Assembly (NCBI RefSeq): GCF_025947185.1 | Contig: NZ_CP110001.1 | Span: 372,001 to 436,000 of the forward strand | Length of the DNA stretch: 64,000 bases | From: Flavobacterium sp. N2038 | Lineage (GTDB): Bacteria; Bacteroidota; Bacteroidia; Flavobacteriales; Flavobacteriaceae | Reading direction: 5' to 3' | Shown: positions 28,091 through 37,701 of the stretch, piece by piece | Position numbering within the stretch: position 1 is the stretch's first letter | Layout: every line of letters begins with the position of its first letter | The notes under the pieces: generated by a model | The model's input: only the letters and a program-made list of their open reading frames with translations | The model's database searches: none | Told to the model about the DNA's origin: nothing | Program-made: the position numbers and the translations under genes

Positions 28091-28225
28091 GATTTTAGAA
28101 TAATGATTAACGATTTTTGATTTCAGATTTTCCGAAACTTAAAAAGTTAAGTATTAAAAAATAAAAATATATTTTAAATAAAATAAATTAGGGCGTTTTA
28201 GATTTCCTAAATCAAAAAAACAAAA

Positions 28226-29617
28226 ATGAATACATTAATAGCTATAACAGGATTGGGTATTTTTTGCCTATTGTTTGAAATTCTAAATTTTAGAAAAGGC
28301 ATCGTTCCGTTTACCATTGTTGGTTTATTGGGTGTCTTGGCGCTTAATTATTATGAATTTGGTTCAACGGCAAGTTATTACAATAACATGATTGCAGTAA
28401 GTAAATTCTCAACTACATTTTCATCATTGTTTATTATATTGACTATTTTCCTTGTAGCATTAAGTCATAATTTTTACGAAAATCATCAAACTAAAATTTC
28501 TGATTTTGTCGCTATAAAAATATTTTTACTGGCAGGAGCAGTGGCGATGGTATCTTTTGGGAATCTTGCAATGTTCTTTCTTGGAATCGAAATTTTATCC
28601 ATTGCATTATACGTTTTAGCGGCAAGTGATCGTACGAATATTAAAAGTAATGAAGCTGGTATGAAATATTTCTTAATGGGATCTTTTGCATCAGGGATTA
28701 TCTTATTCGGAATTTGTTTGATCTATGGAGCAATGGGAACATTTGATGTTACTGAAATTTATGAAAGCTCTCTATCTGCTGAATTGCCAATCTGGTTTCC
28801 TATTGGGATGATCTTAATGACAATCGGAATGCTGTTTAAAGTAGCTGCAGTTCCATTCCACTTCTGGGCTCCGGACGTTTACGAAGGTTCGCCTGCTTTA
28901 ACAACTGCTTTAATGAGTACTCTGGCAAAAGTAGTTGCAATTGCAACACTTTATAAATTAGTAGCAGGATTAAATTTAATTCCGTCATTAGAAAATCAAG
29001 ATATGCTGGGTACATTTGAGCATATAATTGTTGTAATTTCAATTGCATCTATGACTGTTGGAAATATAATGGCACTACGTCAGGTAAACGTAAAACGTAT
29101 GCTGGCATTTTCAGGAATCTCACATGCCGGTTTTATGTTAATGACATTCTTATCTATTGCAACATCTGCAGGCACTTTATTGTATTATACATCAGCTTAT
29201 GCTTTAGCAGGAATTGCAGCATTTAGTGTTATTTTATATGTTTGTAAAAATCAGGATAATGAAGATATTACAAACTTCCACGGACTTGGGAAAACAAATC
29301 CACTTTTGGCTGCGATTTTAACTGGTTCATTATTGTCAATGGCCGGAATTCCGATTTTCTCCGGTTTCTTTGCAAAATTATTCTTGTTCAATCAAACGAT
29401 TCAGGCTGGATATATCGCTTTAGTTATTGTTGCAGTTATTAATTCAATTATAAGTGTTGGATATTATTTCAAACTTATTTTGGCCATGTATTCTAAAGAA
29501 CCAAATGAAGAGCGCACCGGAAAGCCATTTCTTATTTATGCAGTTGCCATCATTTCAATTGCTTTAAATATTGCTTTAGGTTTATTCCCATCTTTAGTTT
29601 TAGACTTATTGAAATAA
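28226..29617 (+). CDS. nuoN: NADH-quinone oxidoreductase subunit N
   Basis: The third antiporter-like subunit, 463 residues with about 14 helices. Conserved motifs are FFLGIEILSIALYVLAA, KYFLMGSFASGI, VPFHFWAPDVYEGSP, and LAFSGISHAGFML. It is the last gene of the operon, followed by a terminator. Confidence 0.96.
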   Translation: MNTLIAITGLGIFCLLFEILNFRKGIVPFTIVGLLGVLALNYYEFGSTASYYNNMIAVSKFSTTFSSLFIILTIFLVALSHNFYENHQTKISDFVAIKIFLLAGAVAMVSFGNLAMFFLGIEILSIALYVLAASDRTNIKSNEAGMKYFLMGSFASGIILFGICLIYGAMGTFDVTEIYESSLSAELPIWFPIGMILMTIGMLFKVAAVPFHFWAPDVYEGSPALTTALMSTLAKVVAIATLYKLVAGLNLIPSLENQDMLGTFEHIIVVISIASMTVGNIMALRQVNVKRMLAFSGISHAGFMLMTFLSIATSAGTLLYYTSAYALAGIAAFSVILYVCKNQDNEDITNFHGLGKTNPLLAAILTGSLLSMAGIPIFSGFFAKLFLFNQTIQAGYIALVIVAVINSIISVGYYFKLILAMYSKEPNEERTGKPFLIYAVAIISIALNIALGLFPSLVLDLLK

Positions 29618-29640
29618 ACACTTCAAGTTATATATATTAC

Positions 29641-29671
29641 AAAACCATTCGAATTAACGGATGGTTTTTTT
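29641..29671 (+). terminator. Terminator of the nuo operon
   Basis: The stem AAAACCATTCG / CGGATGGTTTT has one mismatch and is followed by a T-run, 24 bp after the nuoN stop. Confidence 0.8.
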
Positions 29672-29751
29672 ATTTAATAAGGGTACTTTATTTAGAAGAA
29701 AAAATCATGTTAAAAATTTAACGCAAACAAGTACTCTTCAAAAAAACTCCA

Positions 29752-29759
29752 TATATTTG
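29752..29759 (+). promoter_or_regulatory. -7 promoter box of the Bax-inhibitor-1 family gene
   Basis: TATATTTG matches TAnnTTTG and lies 24 bp before the ATG at 29784. No clear -33 TTG was found. Confidence 0.5.
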
Positions 29760-29783
29760 GATACAATTAAAAGTATTAAAAAT

Positions 29784-30557
29784 ATGAACTTCAATTCAAA
29801 AAATCCATTTTTAAGTGACAAGCGTTTCTCTTCAAATGCTGTTTCTAAAGCTGAAGAAGTACACGAAGCAAAAATTATTGATTACAATCAAGAAATGACT
29901 TTGTCTGGTACAATAAACAAGACAGCTATTTTATTTTTAATTTTATGTGCTTCCTCTATGGTAACCTGGTGGATGGCATTTAACGGAATGAACCCAATAT
30001 TACCAGCCATGGGTGGTGCAATCGTTGGTTTAATTCTTGTTGTAATTTCTTCTTTTAAACCTCAGGCTTCTCCATATTTAGCGCCTGGTTATGCCTTATT
30101 TGAAGGTTTATTTATTGGAGGAATTTCTGCAATATTTGAATTAAGATATCCAGGGATAGTTATTAATGCAGTTAGTGCTACTTTGGTTACTTTTTTAGTA
30201 TGTCTTGGATTGTATAAATTTAAGATTGTAAAAGTTACTGAGCAATTCAAATCAGTTGTGATTGCGGCTACTTTAGCAATTGCTACTTATTATCTAATTT
30301 CATGGGTGGTTTCATTATTTACAAGTTGGACTCCTGTACACCATGGAAATTCTATGATGAGTATTGGAATTAGTGTTTTCGTAATCATTATTGCAGCCTT
30401 GAATTTATTCCTGGATTTCGATCAAATCGAAAAAGGAGTACAACAAAGAATGCCAAGATACATGGAATGGTTTGGTGCAATGGGGCTAATGATTACATTA
30501 GTGTGGTTGTATGTTGAATTCTTAAGATTATTATCTAAACTATCTAGTAAAGACTAA
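29784..30557 (+). CDS. Bax inhibitor-1/YccA family membrane protein
   Basis: A 257-residue inner-membrane protein with seven predicted helices between residues 45 and 250 and a soluble N-terminal region of about 40 residues. The helix pattern and the LNLFLDFDQIEKGVQQRMPRY segment near the C-terminus, with acidic residues of the pH-sensing type, fit the BI-1/YccA (UPF0005) family. Family members include calcium-leak channels and FtsH-interacting proteins. The biological role here is unknown. An in-frame start at 29661 is rejected, because the -7 box lies downstream of it. Confidence 0.85.
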   Translation: MNFNSKNPFLSDKRFSSNAVSKAEEVHEAKIIDYNQEMTLSGTINKTAILFLILCASSMVTWWMAFNGMNPILPAMGGAIVGLILVVISSFKPQASPYLAPGYALFEGLFIGGISAIFELRYPGIVINAVSATLVTFLVCLGLYKFKIVKVTEQFKSVVIAATLAIATYYLISWVVSLFTSWTPVHHGNSMMSIGISVFVIIIAALNLFLDFDQIEKGVQQRMPRYMEWFGAMGLMITLVWLYVEFLRLLSKLSSKD

Positions 30558-30578
30558 ACACGTTTTTACACCATATAG

Positions 30579-30612
30579 CAAAAGCCTTTTTGATAACTCA
30601 AAAAGGCTTTTT
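30579..30612 (+). terminator. Terminator of the Bax-inhibitor-1 family gene
   Basis: The stem AAAGCCTTTTT / AAAAAGGCTTT is followed by T residues. Confidence 0.85.
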
Positions 30613-31016
30613 TTATGCCTTATAAATTCAAAAAAGGAAGGTGTAAAACAATATTTCTAATCCTTCTTTTATGCAAAAAAGTACTTCTAGTTATCTTAAA
30701 TTTCAATTTTAATAGCAATAAAAAATATCTCAAAGCGACTTTTCCTTATTTACATATATCTAAAAAGTAGTCTTTTTCTTAATTTAACAAAATTGATAAA
30801 AAAAATTATAAAATTGCAAAAACTCTAGATTTTAAACTTTTTCGGAAGAAGCGCTATTTAAAAAAAGTAATAAAAATAAGACTTCACAAAGATTATATTC
30901 AATATGTAATAAATTACAATTCATGTAATTTATTACATATTTCAAATACAAACATGTAAATTTTTTAACTATTTATTTTTTTAACTGCAAAAAAATAAGA
31001 ATATGAAAATTTTACA
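30613..31016. other. AT-rich noncoding region upstream of the pectate lyase
   Basis: About 400 bp with no plausible ORF and many A and T runs. It contains the paired dyads listed at 30901-30941; nothing else was recognised. Confidence 0.7.
30901..30941. promoter_or_regulatory. Long palindrome with two TGTAAT-N2-ATTACA sites
   Basis: Positions 30901-30918 and 30924-30941 are perfect reverse complements (18-bp arms, 5-base spacer). Each arm contains its own dyad: TGTAATAAATTACA (30905-30918) and TGTAATTTATTACA (30924-30937). Their centres are 19 bp apart. The same half-sites recur at 31025-31038 over the promoter, so these look like upstream operator copies. Confidence 0.65.
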
Positions 31017-31038
31017 TATTTTTGTGTAATCGATTACA
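31017..31038 (+). promoter_or_regulatory. Pectate lyase promoter with overlapping operator
   Basis: The -7 box TATTTTTG (31017-31024) is followed directly by the perfect 14-bp palindrome TGTAATCGATTACA (31025-31038), which should cover the transcription start. The central CG resembles LacI-family operators, so a sugar-responsive repressor is a reasonable inference. The start codon is about 70 bp downstream. Confidence 0.65.
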
Positions 31039-31105
31039 ATTAAGCATTGTTTAAGATAATCTAAACCAATTAATAACTATTACTAACTTTTTTAACCAAA
31101 CGATT

Positions 31106-33950
31106 ATGAAAAAAACCTACTTTTCTTAACTGTTTTTCTTGTTACTGTCCAAATATGGGCGCAACAAGTACAAATCACAGAAGCTTCTGGCTGGCTTGAA
31201 ACCGCCTTTGTAAAATGGCAGCCAGTTAGCAATGCTCAAACTTACAATGTTTATTACACCGGGAATGGTCTTACTGACCAAAAAATTGACGATCAACTTA
31301 TTCGTAGTTATGGCTCTTATTTTCGCGCTGACATTCCGGGGCTAAAAGCAGGAAACTACACCGTAAAAATAAAACCGGTAATTTCTGGTACTGAAGGTTC
31401 AGGATCTACAACAAGCTCTCTGACTGTTGTAGCGCAAGATCGCAACGGATTTGCTTTTGATGGCGGCAGAGTTCCGGGAGGATACAAAGCAGATGGAACC
31501 CCAAAAGACAATGCCGTAATTCTTTATATTACCCAAAACACCAAGAATACCATCTCGATGAACATTACAGGTGCTAGTGCAAATCCTTGTGTAGGTTTGC
31601 AAAACATCTTGTATGCGATCAAAAAAGGAAAAGATACTCGTCCTTTTATCTTCAGATTAATTGGAAACATTACCGACATGACCGTAATGGAAGGTGGTGA
31701 TGTTGTAATTGAAAACACAAACAACGCATCAAGCTATGTGACTTTTGAAGGAATAGGAACCGACGCTGTAGCGAATGGCTGGGGAGTTCGTCTAAAATCG
31801 GCTTCAAATATTGAGGTAAGCAATTTAGGATTTATGAACTGCAACAGTACTGCCGGAGATAATGTTGGTATGCAACAAGATAACGATCACATCTGGGTTC
31901 ACAATTGTGATTTATTCTATGGGAATGCAGGAAGCGATGCTGATCAAATAAAGGGTGATGGCGCATTAGATAATAAATCTTCAACTTATATCACTTTGTC
32001 TTATAATCACTTTTGGGATAACGGAAAAGCAAGTTTATTAGGTTTAAGCGAAGGAACTACAACTGGTTTATATATTACTTACCACCACAACTGGTTCGAT
32101 CACTCAGACTCACGTCATCCACGTGTTCGTTATTACTCAGCTCACATTTATAATAATTATTATGATGGCGTTTCTAAATATGGCTCAGGATCAACGCTTG
32201 GTTCATCATTATTTGTAGAAGGAAACTATTTCAGAAACAGCAAACATCCGATGTTAACTTCCTTGCAAGGTTCTGATATTTGGGATGAAGCTAATCAGGT
32301 AAATAATGCCGGAACGATGGGAACTTTCTCTGGAGAAGCAGGTGGCTCTATAAAAGCTTATAATAATACTTTTGATGCTTCGAATGGAACAAATAATATG
32401 CGATTTGTAGCTTATAATGACCCAAATCCATTATACAATATTTCAGGAAAAATTAGTTCATCTACAGATTTTGACGCTTATGTTGCCACTTCAAGAGGTG
32501 AAACAGTAAGCAATACTATAAAATCTAAATCTGGCGCAAATACATACAATAACTTCGATACTGACGCAGCTTTATATGTAAAAAACCTGGTTATTGATCA
32601 ACCGGCAACAGCTAAAACAAAAGTAACACAATATGCCGGACGTGTTTCTGGTGGGGATTTAAAATGGCTATTTGACAACAGTGTAGACGACACATCATCA
32701 CTTGTAATAACAGCTCTTAAATCAGCACTTACAAATTATACTGGAGCTTTAGTTGCTATTCAAGGCGAAGGGAATCCCCAGCAAGTTCACAAACTCTAAC
32801 TTCTACAGGTAATCAAAATCAAAGTGTAACAAGCGGAACAGCAATTGCTTCAATCGTATTTACCTGGGGCGGAGACGCTACAGATGCAACTGTAACCGGA
32901 CTACCTGCATCAGGAATTAGCTTTGTAAAAAATACAACTGCAAAAACAATTACTATTACAGGAACTCCAACTGCTACTGTATCCTACTCTATCGCAACTA
33001 CCGGAACAGGAACACCTGCAACTGCATCTGGAACTATAACGGTTACAGCAGCCGGAACACAAACTTTAACGTCAACTTCTAATAACAACCAGACTGTTAC
33101 AAGTGGTACTGCCATAAATTCTATTGTTTTTACATGGGGAGGAAATGCTACAGATGCAACTGTAACTGGATTACCTGCATCTGGAATTAGTTTTGTGAAA
33201 AATACAACTGCAAAAACAATTACAATTACTGGAACTCCGACTGCTACCGTATCTTATTCGATTGCAACAACCGGAACTGGAACACCTGCAACAGGGTCAG
33301 GAACAATTACAGTAAATTCCGGAACACCAAGCGGAAACGAAATTCACAATTTTACTACTTCTGGAAAAACGAGTACTTTTTATTCGATAACAGGAAATAT
33401 GAACTCTACTGATGGTTCTGTAACTTATGCCGGGTTAACTTTAACAGCACGCTTAAAAATAGAATCAAGTACATCAATTACCTATACAACAACTAGTGCA
33501 TCAACATTAACTCTAGTTTTTGATTCTAATTTTACTGGTACAATAAAAGTAAATAACGTATCGTACACAGCTTCAGCCGGAATTGTTACGGCTTCAATTC
33601 CTGCAGGTTCAAACACAATTACTAAAGGATCTGTGGCAAATTTATTCTACATCGCTACTGAATATACAAGCGGAGCAACTTTAAGAATGGCACAAACAGC
33701 TGAAGTTACAGCAGAACCACAAGCTGCAAAAGCAATCCTATATCCAAACCCGGTTTCTGATATTCTATATGTTACGAAAGGAACACAAACTATAGAAAAA
33801 GTTTTGGTGTATAACATGTCGGGAACACTAGTAAAAAGTGCCGGAAAAGACCCAGAAAGCATTGATGTAAGCGGTTTAATTGCCGGGACTTACTTAGTGA
33901 AAGTTTATACCAATGATGGATCATTCAATCAAACTATTCTGAAAAAATAA
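31106..33950 (+). pseudogene. Secreted pectate lyase (PL1) with T9SS sorting domain, two frameshifts as assembled
   Basis: This is a polysaccharide lyase family 1 enzyme that cleaves pectate by beta-elimination. ATG 31106 begins a signal peptide, but the A-run at 31109-31115 is one base short; with eight A the frame reads MKKNLLFLTVFLVTVQIWAQ and continues. A fibronectin-III-like stretch follows, then the PL1 beta-helix with WVHNCDLFYG, GDGALD, and the catalytic DHSDSRHPRVR. A C-run at 32776-32779 is one base short, and the frame moves again. After it come two tandem 90-residue domains, a lectin-like stretch, and a C-terminal T9SS sorting domain (YPNPVSDILYV, ending ILKK). Corrected length is about 948 residues. 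The open downstream frames suggest sequencing error or recent mutation. Confidence 0.85.
32800..33340 (+). repeat. Two tandem 270-bp repeats inside the pectate lyase
   Basis: The copies run from about 32800 and from about 33070, with a period of exactly 270 bp (90 codons). Each encodes TSGTAI, SIVFTWGG, ATDATVTGLPASGISFVKNT, TAKTITITGTPTATVSYS and TGTGTPAT. Most differences are at third codon positions, so the duplication is not recent and is under protein-level selection. The domain resembles an Ig-like spacer. Confidence 0.85.
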
Positions 33951-33983
33951 AAAAACAAACTTTAATAACATTATCTCAAATGC

Positions 33984-34018
33984 AAAAGGCTTCCGAAAAT
34001 GGAAGCCTTTTATTTTTT
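33984..34018. terminator. Bidirectional terminator
   Basis: The stem AAAAGGCTTCC / GGAAGCCTTTT has a 6-base loop and T-runs on the plus side. It lies between the convergent pectate lyase and lipoprotein genes. Confidence 0.8.
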
Positions 34019-34760
34019 AAAAATTTTCTGATCCTGGCAGATTTTCTAAAACGATGTTTGGATTATCTTTTGCAAATAACATCTGCCGCTTCAATTGAAA
34101 TTTTTTGATTTCATGTTTACTTGGTATGCTATCATTTAGCGTATTTGTTACTTCATGTTCAGCTACTCCTGTAACTAAATTATAATCACTGGACAAATGA
34201 GAACCTGCTCCGGCATTAAAAGTATGCATCTCTGTAAGAACTAAATCATTGTTCACATATTTGTATAATGTTTCTCTTGTACCAGCTGGCCCTCCACCAC
34301 TCTGAAGCATAATGTGCAATACTTTATTCTCGATATAAATCTCCTCTGATGTATATATCTGGTAACCACTTTCTGTATATTCGGGATCAACAGCTTCCCA
34401 AGAAATATCCTGAAGTTTATACTCTCCTGTTTCCTGTTTTAAAAGAACTAAAACTGCACGAGAATCTTGATTATCATTCTCATTTTGTAATACAATCACA
34501 ATGTCCTTAAGCGCATCATCATTAAGGAAGCCTTCCGCTTTCATTTTTATTATATAAGGTACACCTACAAAATCATCAGCAGTTTTTCCTGTTTTAGGAA
34601 ATTCCGGGGCAGTAAATACTTCTTCATCTTCTGTTTCTGTCTCGTCAGGAATAGGCTGATATAAAGCATCCTTTTTTACTGATATCGCTTTTACATCTGT
34701 TTTTTTATTACAGCTTATAATAGTTACTGCAATAATTAAGAAAATCATTTTACATTTCAT
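34017..34760 (-). CDS. Lipoprotein of unknown function
   Basis: 247 residues starting MKCKMIFLIIAVTIISCNKK, a signal peptide with a lipobox-like ISC at Cys17. The mature part has an acidic region (PDETETEDEEVF) and then a soluble domain with ALKDIVIVLQNENDNQDSRAVLVLL and ISWEAVDPEYTESGY. The IVIVLQNE...RAVLVL pattern resembles FG-GAP-like or hydrolase-inhibitor-like lipoproteins often annotated only as hypothetical. No function is proposed. Confidence 0.8.
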   Translation of the reverse strand: MKCKMIFLIIAVTIISCNKKTDVKAISVKKDALYQPIPDETETEDEEVFTAPEFPKTGKTADDFVGVPYIIKMKAEGFLNDDALKDIVIVLQNENDNQDSRAVLVLLKQETGEYKLQDISWEAVDPEYTESGYQIYTSEEIYIENKVLHIMLQSGGGPAGTRETLYKYVNNDLVLTEMHTFNAGAGSHLSSDYNLVTGVAEHEVTNTLNDSIPSKHEIKKFQLKRQMLFAKDNPNIVLENLPGSENF

Positions 34761-34816
34761 TATTAGAAATTTTTACTCAAACTTAAATAAAATCCCACAG
34801 AATTAAACTATAAAAA

Positions 34817-34853
34817 AAACCGCCTTTCCTAAATCAGATAGAAAAAGCGGTTT
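34817..34853 (-). terminator. Terminator of the ALDH gene
   Basis: The stem AAACCGC / GCGGTTT, with a further partly paired TTT-AAA section inside, has a T-run on the minus strand. It lies just after the dehydrogenase stop codon. Confidence 0.65.
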
Positions 34854-34873
34854 AGATTAAAAACTAAAATTAT

Positions 34874-36427
34874 TTACAGATCAAATTTTATTCCTTGAGC
34901 TAAAGGTAAACTTGTAGTGTAATTAATGGTATTCGTTTGACGTCTCATATAGATTTTCCATGCATCAGAACCCGATTCACGTCCGCCTCCCGTTTCTTTT
35001 TCTCCACCAAAAGCACCTCCAATTTCAGCGCCTGAAGTTCCGATATTTACATTTGCAATTCCACAGTCAGAACCCGTAACCGATAAAAATCTCTCGGCTT
35101 CACGCAAATTGTTGGTCATAATTGCAGACGACAATCCTTGTGCCACTCCATTTTGAAGTTCAATAGCATTATCAACCTCTCCAGAATATTTAATTAAATA
35201 TAAAACCGGAGCAAAAGTTTCGTGCTGCACAATTTCAAATGAGTTTTTAGCCTCTGCAATTGCTGGTTTTACATAACATCCGCTTTCGTAACCTTCTCCG
35301 GAAAGTACTCCTCCTTCAACGAGTATATTTCCTCCCTCGGCTACCACTTTATTTAAAGCAGTTGCATACATTTCAACTGCATGAGTATCAATTAGTGGTC
35401 CAACATGATTATTTTCGTCCAGTGGATTTCCAATGCGTAATTGCTTGTACGCAGCAACTAAAGCATCTTTTACTTTATCATAAATACTTTCGTGAATAAT
35501 TAATCTTCGAGTTGAAGTACAACGCTGCCCTGCTGTTCCAACAGCACCAAAAACAGCACCAATAACGGTCATTTTAATATCAGCATCTGGCGTAACAATA
35601 ATCGCATTATTTCCACCTAACTCTAATAACGATTTACCTAAACGACCTGCCACAGCCTGAGCTACAATTTTTCCCATTCTGGTAGAACCCGTTGCTGATA
35701 CTAATGGAATTCGAGTATCTGCCGTCATTAATTCGCCTATTTTATAATCTCCATTAATCAAGCATGAAATTCCTTCCGGAAGATTATTTTCTTTAATAAC
35801 CTGAGCAATTATATTTTGACATGCAATACCACAAAGAGGTGTTTTTTCAGAAGGTTTCCATACACATACGTCACCGGAAATCCAAGCCAAAGCGGTATTC
35901 CACGACCAAACTGCAACCGGAAAATTGAAAGCAGAAATAATACCCACAACTCCTAACGAATGATATTGTTCGTACATTCTATGTCCTGGTCTTTCAGAAT
36001 GCATCGTTAATCCGTGTAACTGACGTGATAACCCAACTGCAAAATCACAGATATCGATCATTTCCTGAACTTCTCCATAACCTTCCTGCAGTGATTTCCC
36101 CATTTCATAAGAAACCAACTTACCTAAAGCTTCTTTATTCTGACGCAATTTTTCTCCAAACTGACGTACAATTTCTCCACGTTGTGGCGCAGGAATTAAT
36201 CTAAAGCTTTTAAAAGCTTCTGTTGCAGATTGCATTACTTTTTCGTAATCCTGAGCTGTTGACATTTTTACCGAAGCAATTAATTTTCCGTCAACTGGTG
36301 AATAACTTTCTAAAATTTCTCCCGAAGAAAAATTCTGCAACCCAGTTGATGTTCCTTCATTTATCGATTTGATGCCCAATTTTTCCAGAGCCTCATTCAT
36401 TCCAAATTGCGATGCTATTGTTGTCAT
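34874..36427 (-). CDS. Aldehyde dehydrogenase, ALDH7 (aminoadipate-semialdehyde dehydrogenase) type
   Basis: An NAD(P)-dependent dehydrogenase that oxidises an aldehyde to an acid; 517 residues. It shows the Asn site FNFPVAVWSWN, the Rossmann loop SATGSTRMGK, the general base in LELGGNNA, and the catalytic Cys in GTAGQRCTSTRR. The pattern and the C-terminal GGEKETGGGRESGSDAWK match ALDH7A1 (antiquitin), which acts on alpha-aminoadipate semialdehyde in lysine degradation. The actual substrate is inferred. The start at 36427 (MTTIASQFGM) is preferred over an in-frame start at 36496, which adds a non-conserved tail. Confidence 0.92.
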   Translation of the reverse strand: MTTIASQFGMNEALEKLGIKSINEGTSTGLQNFSSGEILESYSPVDGKLIASVKMSTAQDYEKVMQSATEAFKSFRLIPAPQRGEIVRQFGEKLRQNKEALGKLVSYEMGKSLQEGYGEVQEMIDICDFAVGLSRQLHGLTMHSERPGHRMYEQYHSLGVVGIISAFNFPVAVWSWNTALAWISGDVCVWKPSEKTPLCGIACQNIIAQVIKENNLPEGISCLINGDYKIGELMTADTRIPLVSATGSTRMGKIVAQAVAGRLGKSLLELGGNNAIIVTPDADIKMTVIGAVFGAVGTAGQRCTSTRRLIIHESIYDKVKDALVAAYKQLRIGNPLDENNHVGPLIDTHAVEMYATALNKVVAEGGNILVEGGVLSGEGYESGCYVKPAIAEAKNSFEIVQHETFAPVLYLIKYSGEVDNAIELQNGVAQGLSSAIMTNNLREAERFLSVTGSDCGIANVNIGTSGAEIGGAFGGEKETGGGRESGSDAWKIYMRRQTNTINYTTSLPLAQGIKFDL

Positions 36428-36609
36428 TGTAACTTTTTTAGTTAAAATTGTTATATTTTTATGTAAAGATATTATTTCAAGCTGAATTTTGATCAAACCC
36501 AGCTGTTAAAATCAAAGTAAATTTAGGGTTAATAAATAGGATTAACTCTTCTTTGGCACAATTTATTCCCTGCAATTGATGAAATTTGCAGAAACAAAAT
36601 TATATAATT

Positions 36610-37569
36610 ATGAACATTTTTTCACGGTTTGCGATCTGCATCTTATTACTTTCGACAAATGCATTTTCTCAAAAAGAACAAAAAGCTTCTTTTCAGGTAG
36701 TTCCTCTGGGGATAAAAGGCGGAATCGATGAAAAAAATCTTTCGGCTTATTTAGTGGCTCCAATTAATACTAATGATTATATAAGTCTTGATGCCGGAAC
36801 CATAAATGCCGGAATCGAAAAAGCTATTGAAAACAAAGTTTTTAAAGTTTCAATCAGCGAAGTTTTACGTAAATATATTAAAGGTTATTTTATTTCGCAT
36901 GCCCATTTAGATCATGTTTCAGGTTTGATTATTAATTCACCCGCAGATTCATCCAAAACCGTTTATGCGACTGAAAAATGCATGCAAATGATGGAAAATC
37001 ATTATTTCAATGATGAAACCTGGGCTAATTTTGGTGACAAAGGTCCCGGAAAGCCACTAAAAAAATATCATTTTCAGACTTTAAACTTTAGCGAAGAAAC
37101 TCAGATAACTAATACAACAATGACGGTGAAAGCTTTTCCATTAAGCCATGTAAATCCGTTTGAGAGTACTGCTTTTTTAATTAAAAATGGAGAATCATAT
37201 GTATTATACTTAGGTGATACTGGCCCTGATGCTGTCGAAAAAAGTAATAATCTAAAAGATTTATGGACGGCAGTTGCGCCTTTGGTACAAAACAAACAGC
37301 TTAAAGGCATTTTCATTGAGGTTTCTTTCCCAAACGAACAACCTGATCAGTTTTTATTTGGCCATTTGACTCCAAATTACTTAATGAAAGAACTTCATGT
37401 TTTAGAAGACCTGGCTGGAAAAGATTCTTTAAAAGGTTTTAAAATTATTGTGACTCATTTAAAACCTCCAACTAAAAATATTACAAAGCTTAAAGAACAG
37501 CTTAAAAATCAAAATGATTTGGGAGTGAAAATTATTTATCCTGAACAAGGGAAAAGGTTTGAATTGTAG
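36610..37569 (+). CDS. Secreted class II cyclic-nucleotide phosphodiesterase-like hydrolase
   Basis: A 319-residue metallo-beta-lactamase-fold protein with a signal peptide ending AFSQ. The metal site reads ISHAHLDHVSGL (His97, His99, Asp101, His102), with FPLSHVNPFESTAF and YLGDTGPD supplying further ligands. HAHLDHVSGL is characteristic of class II 3',5'-cyclic nucleotide phosphodiesterases (yeast PDE1, Vibrio CpdP). With a signal peptide, it would act on extracytoplasmic cAMP or a related ester; that is an inference. The ATG at 36610 is chosen for its signal peptide over the in-frame TTG at 36586. Confidence 0.85.
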   Translation: MNIFSRFAICILLLSTNAFSQKEQKASFQVVPLGIKGGIDEKNLSAYLVAPINTNDYISLDAGTINAGIEKAIENKVFKVSISEVLRKYIKGYFISHAHLDHVSGLIINSPADSSKTVYATEKCMQMMENHYFNDETWANFGDKGPGKPLKKYHFQTLNFSEETQITNTTMTVKAFPLSHVNPFESTAFLIKNGESYVLYLGDTGPDAVEKSNNLKDLWTAVAPLVQNKQLKGIFIEVSFPNEQPDQFLFGHLTPNYLMKELHVLEDLAGKDSLKGFKIIVTHLKPPTKNITKLKEQLKNQNDLGVKIIYPEQGKRFEL

Positions 37570-37645
37570 TTTTTTTTAAACCACAAATTATAATTATTAA
37601 AGTGTGTAACACTATATACTTTAACTTAAAATACATCAAAAAAAC

Positions 37646-37679
37646 AAATCCGACAGGTTTTTAAAAACCTGTCGGATTT
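37646..37679 (-). terminator. Terminator of the 3-hydroxyanthranilate dioxygenase gene
   Basis: A perfect 34-bp palindrome (17-bp arms, AAATCCGACAGGTTTTT and its complement) lies between convergent genes, 22 bp after the haaO stop. It may also stop the plus-strand phosphodiesterase transcript. Confidence 0.8.
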
Positions 37680-37701
37680 ACTATTTACAGCAAAATCAAA
37701 A

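Noticed and set aside
30901..30941. CRISPR-like or origin repeat
   Set aside because: There are only two arms with a 5-base spacer and no further units, and no DnaA-box cluster; an operator pair fits better.
37646..37679. Regulatory operator palindrome
   Set aside because: Although perfectly symmetric, it lies between convergent gene ends and behaves as a terminator stem.
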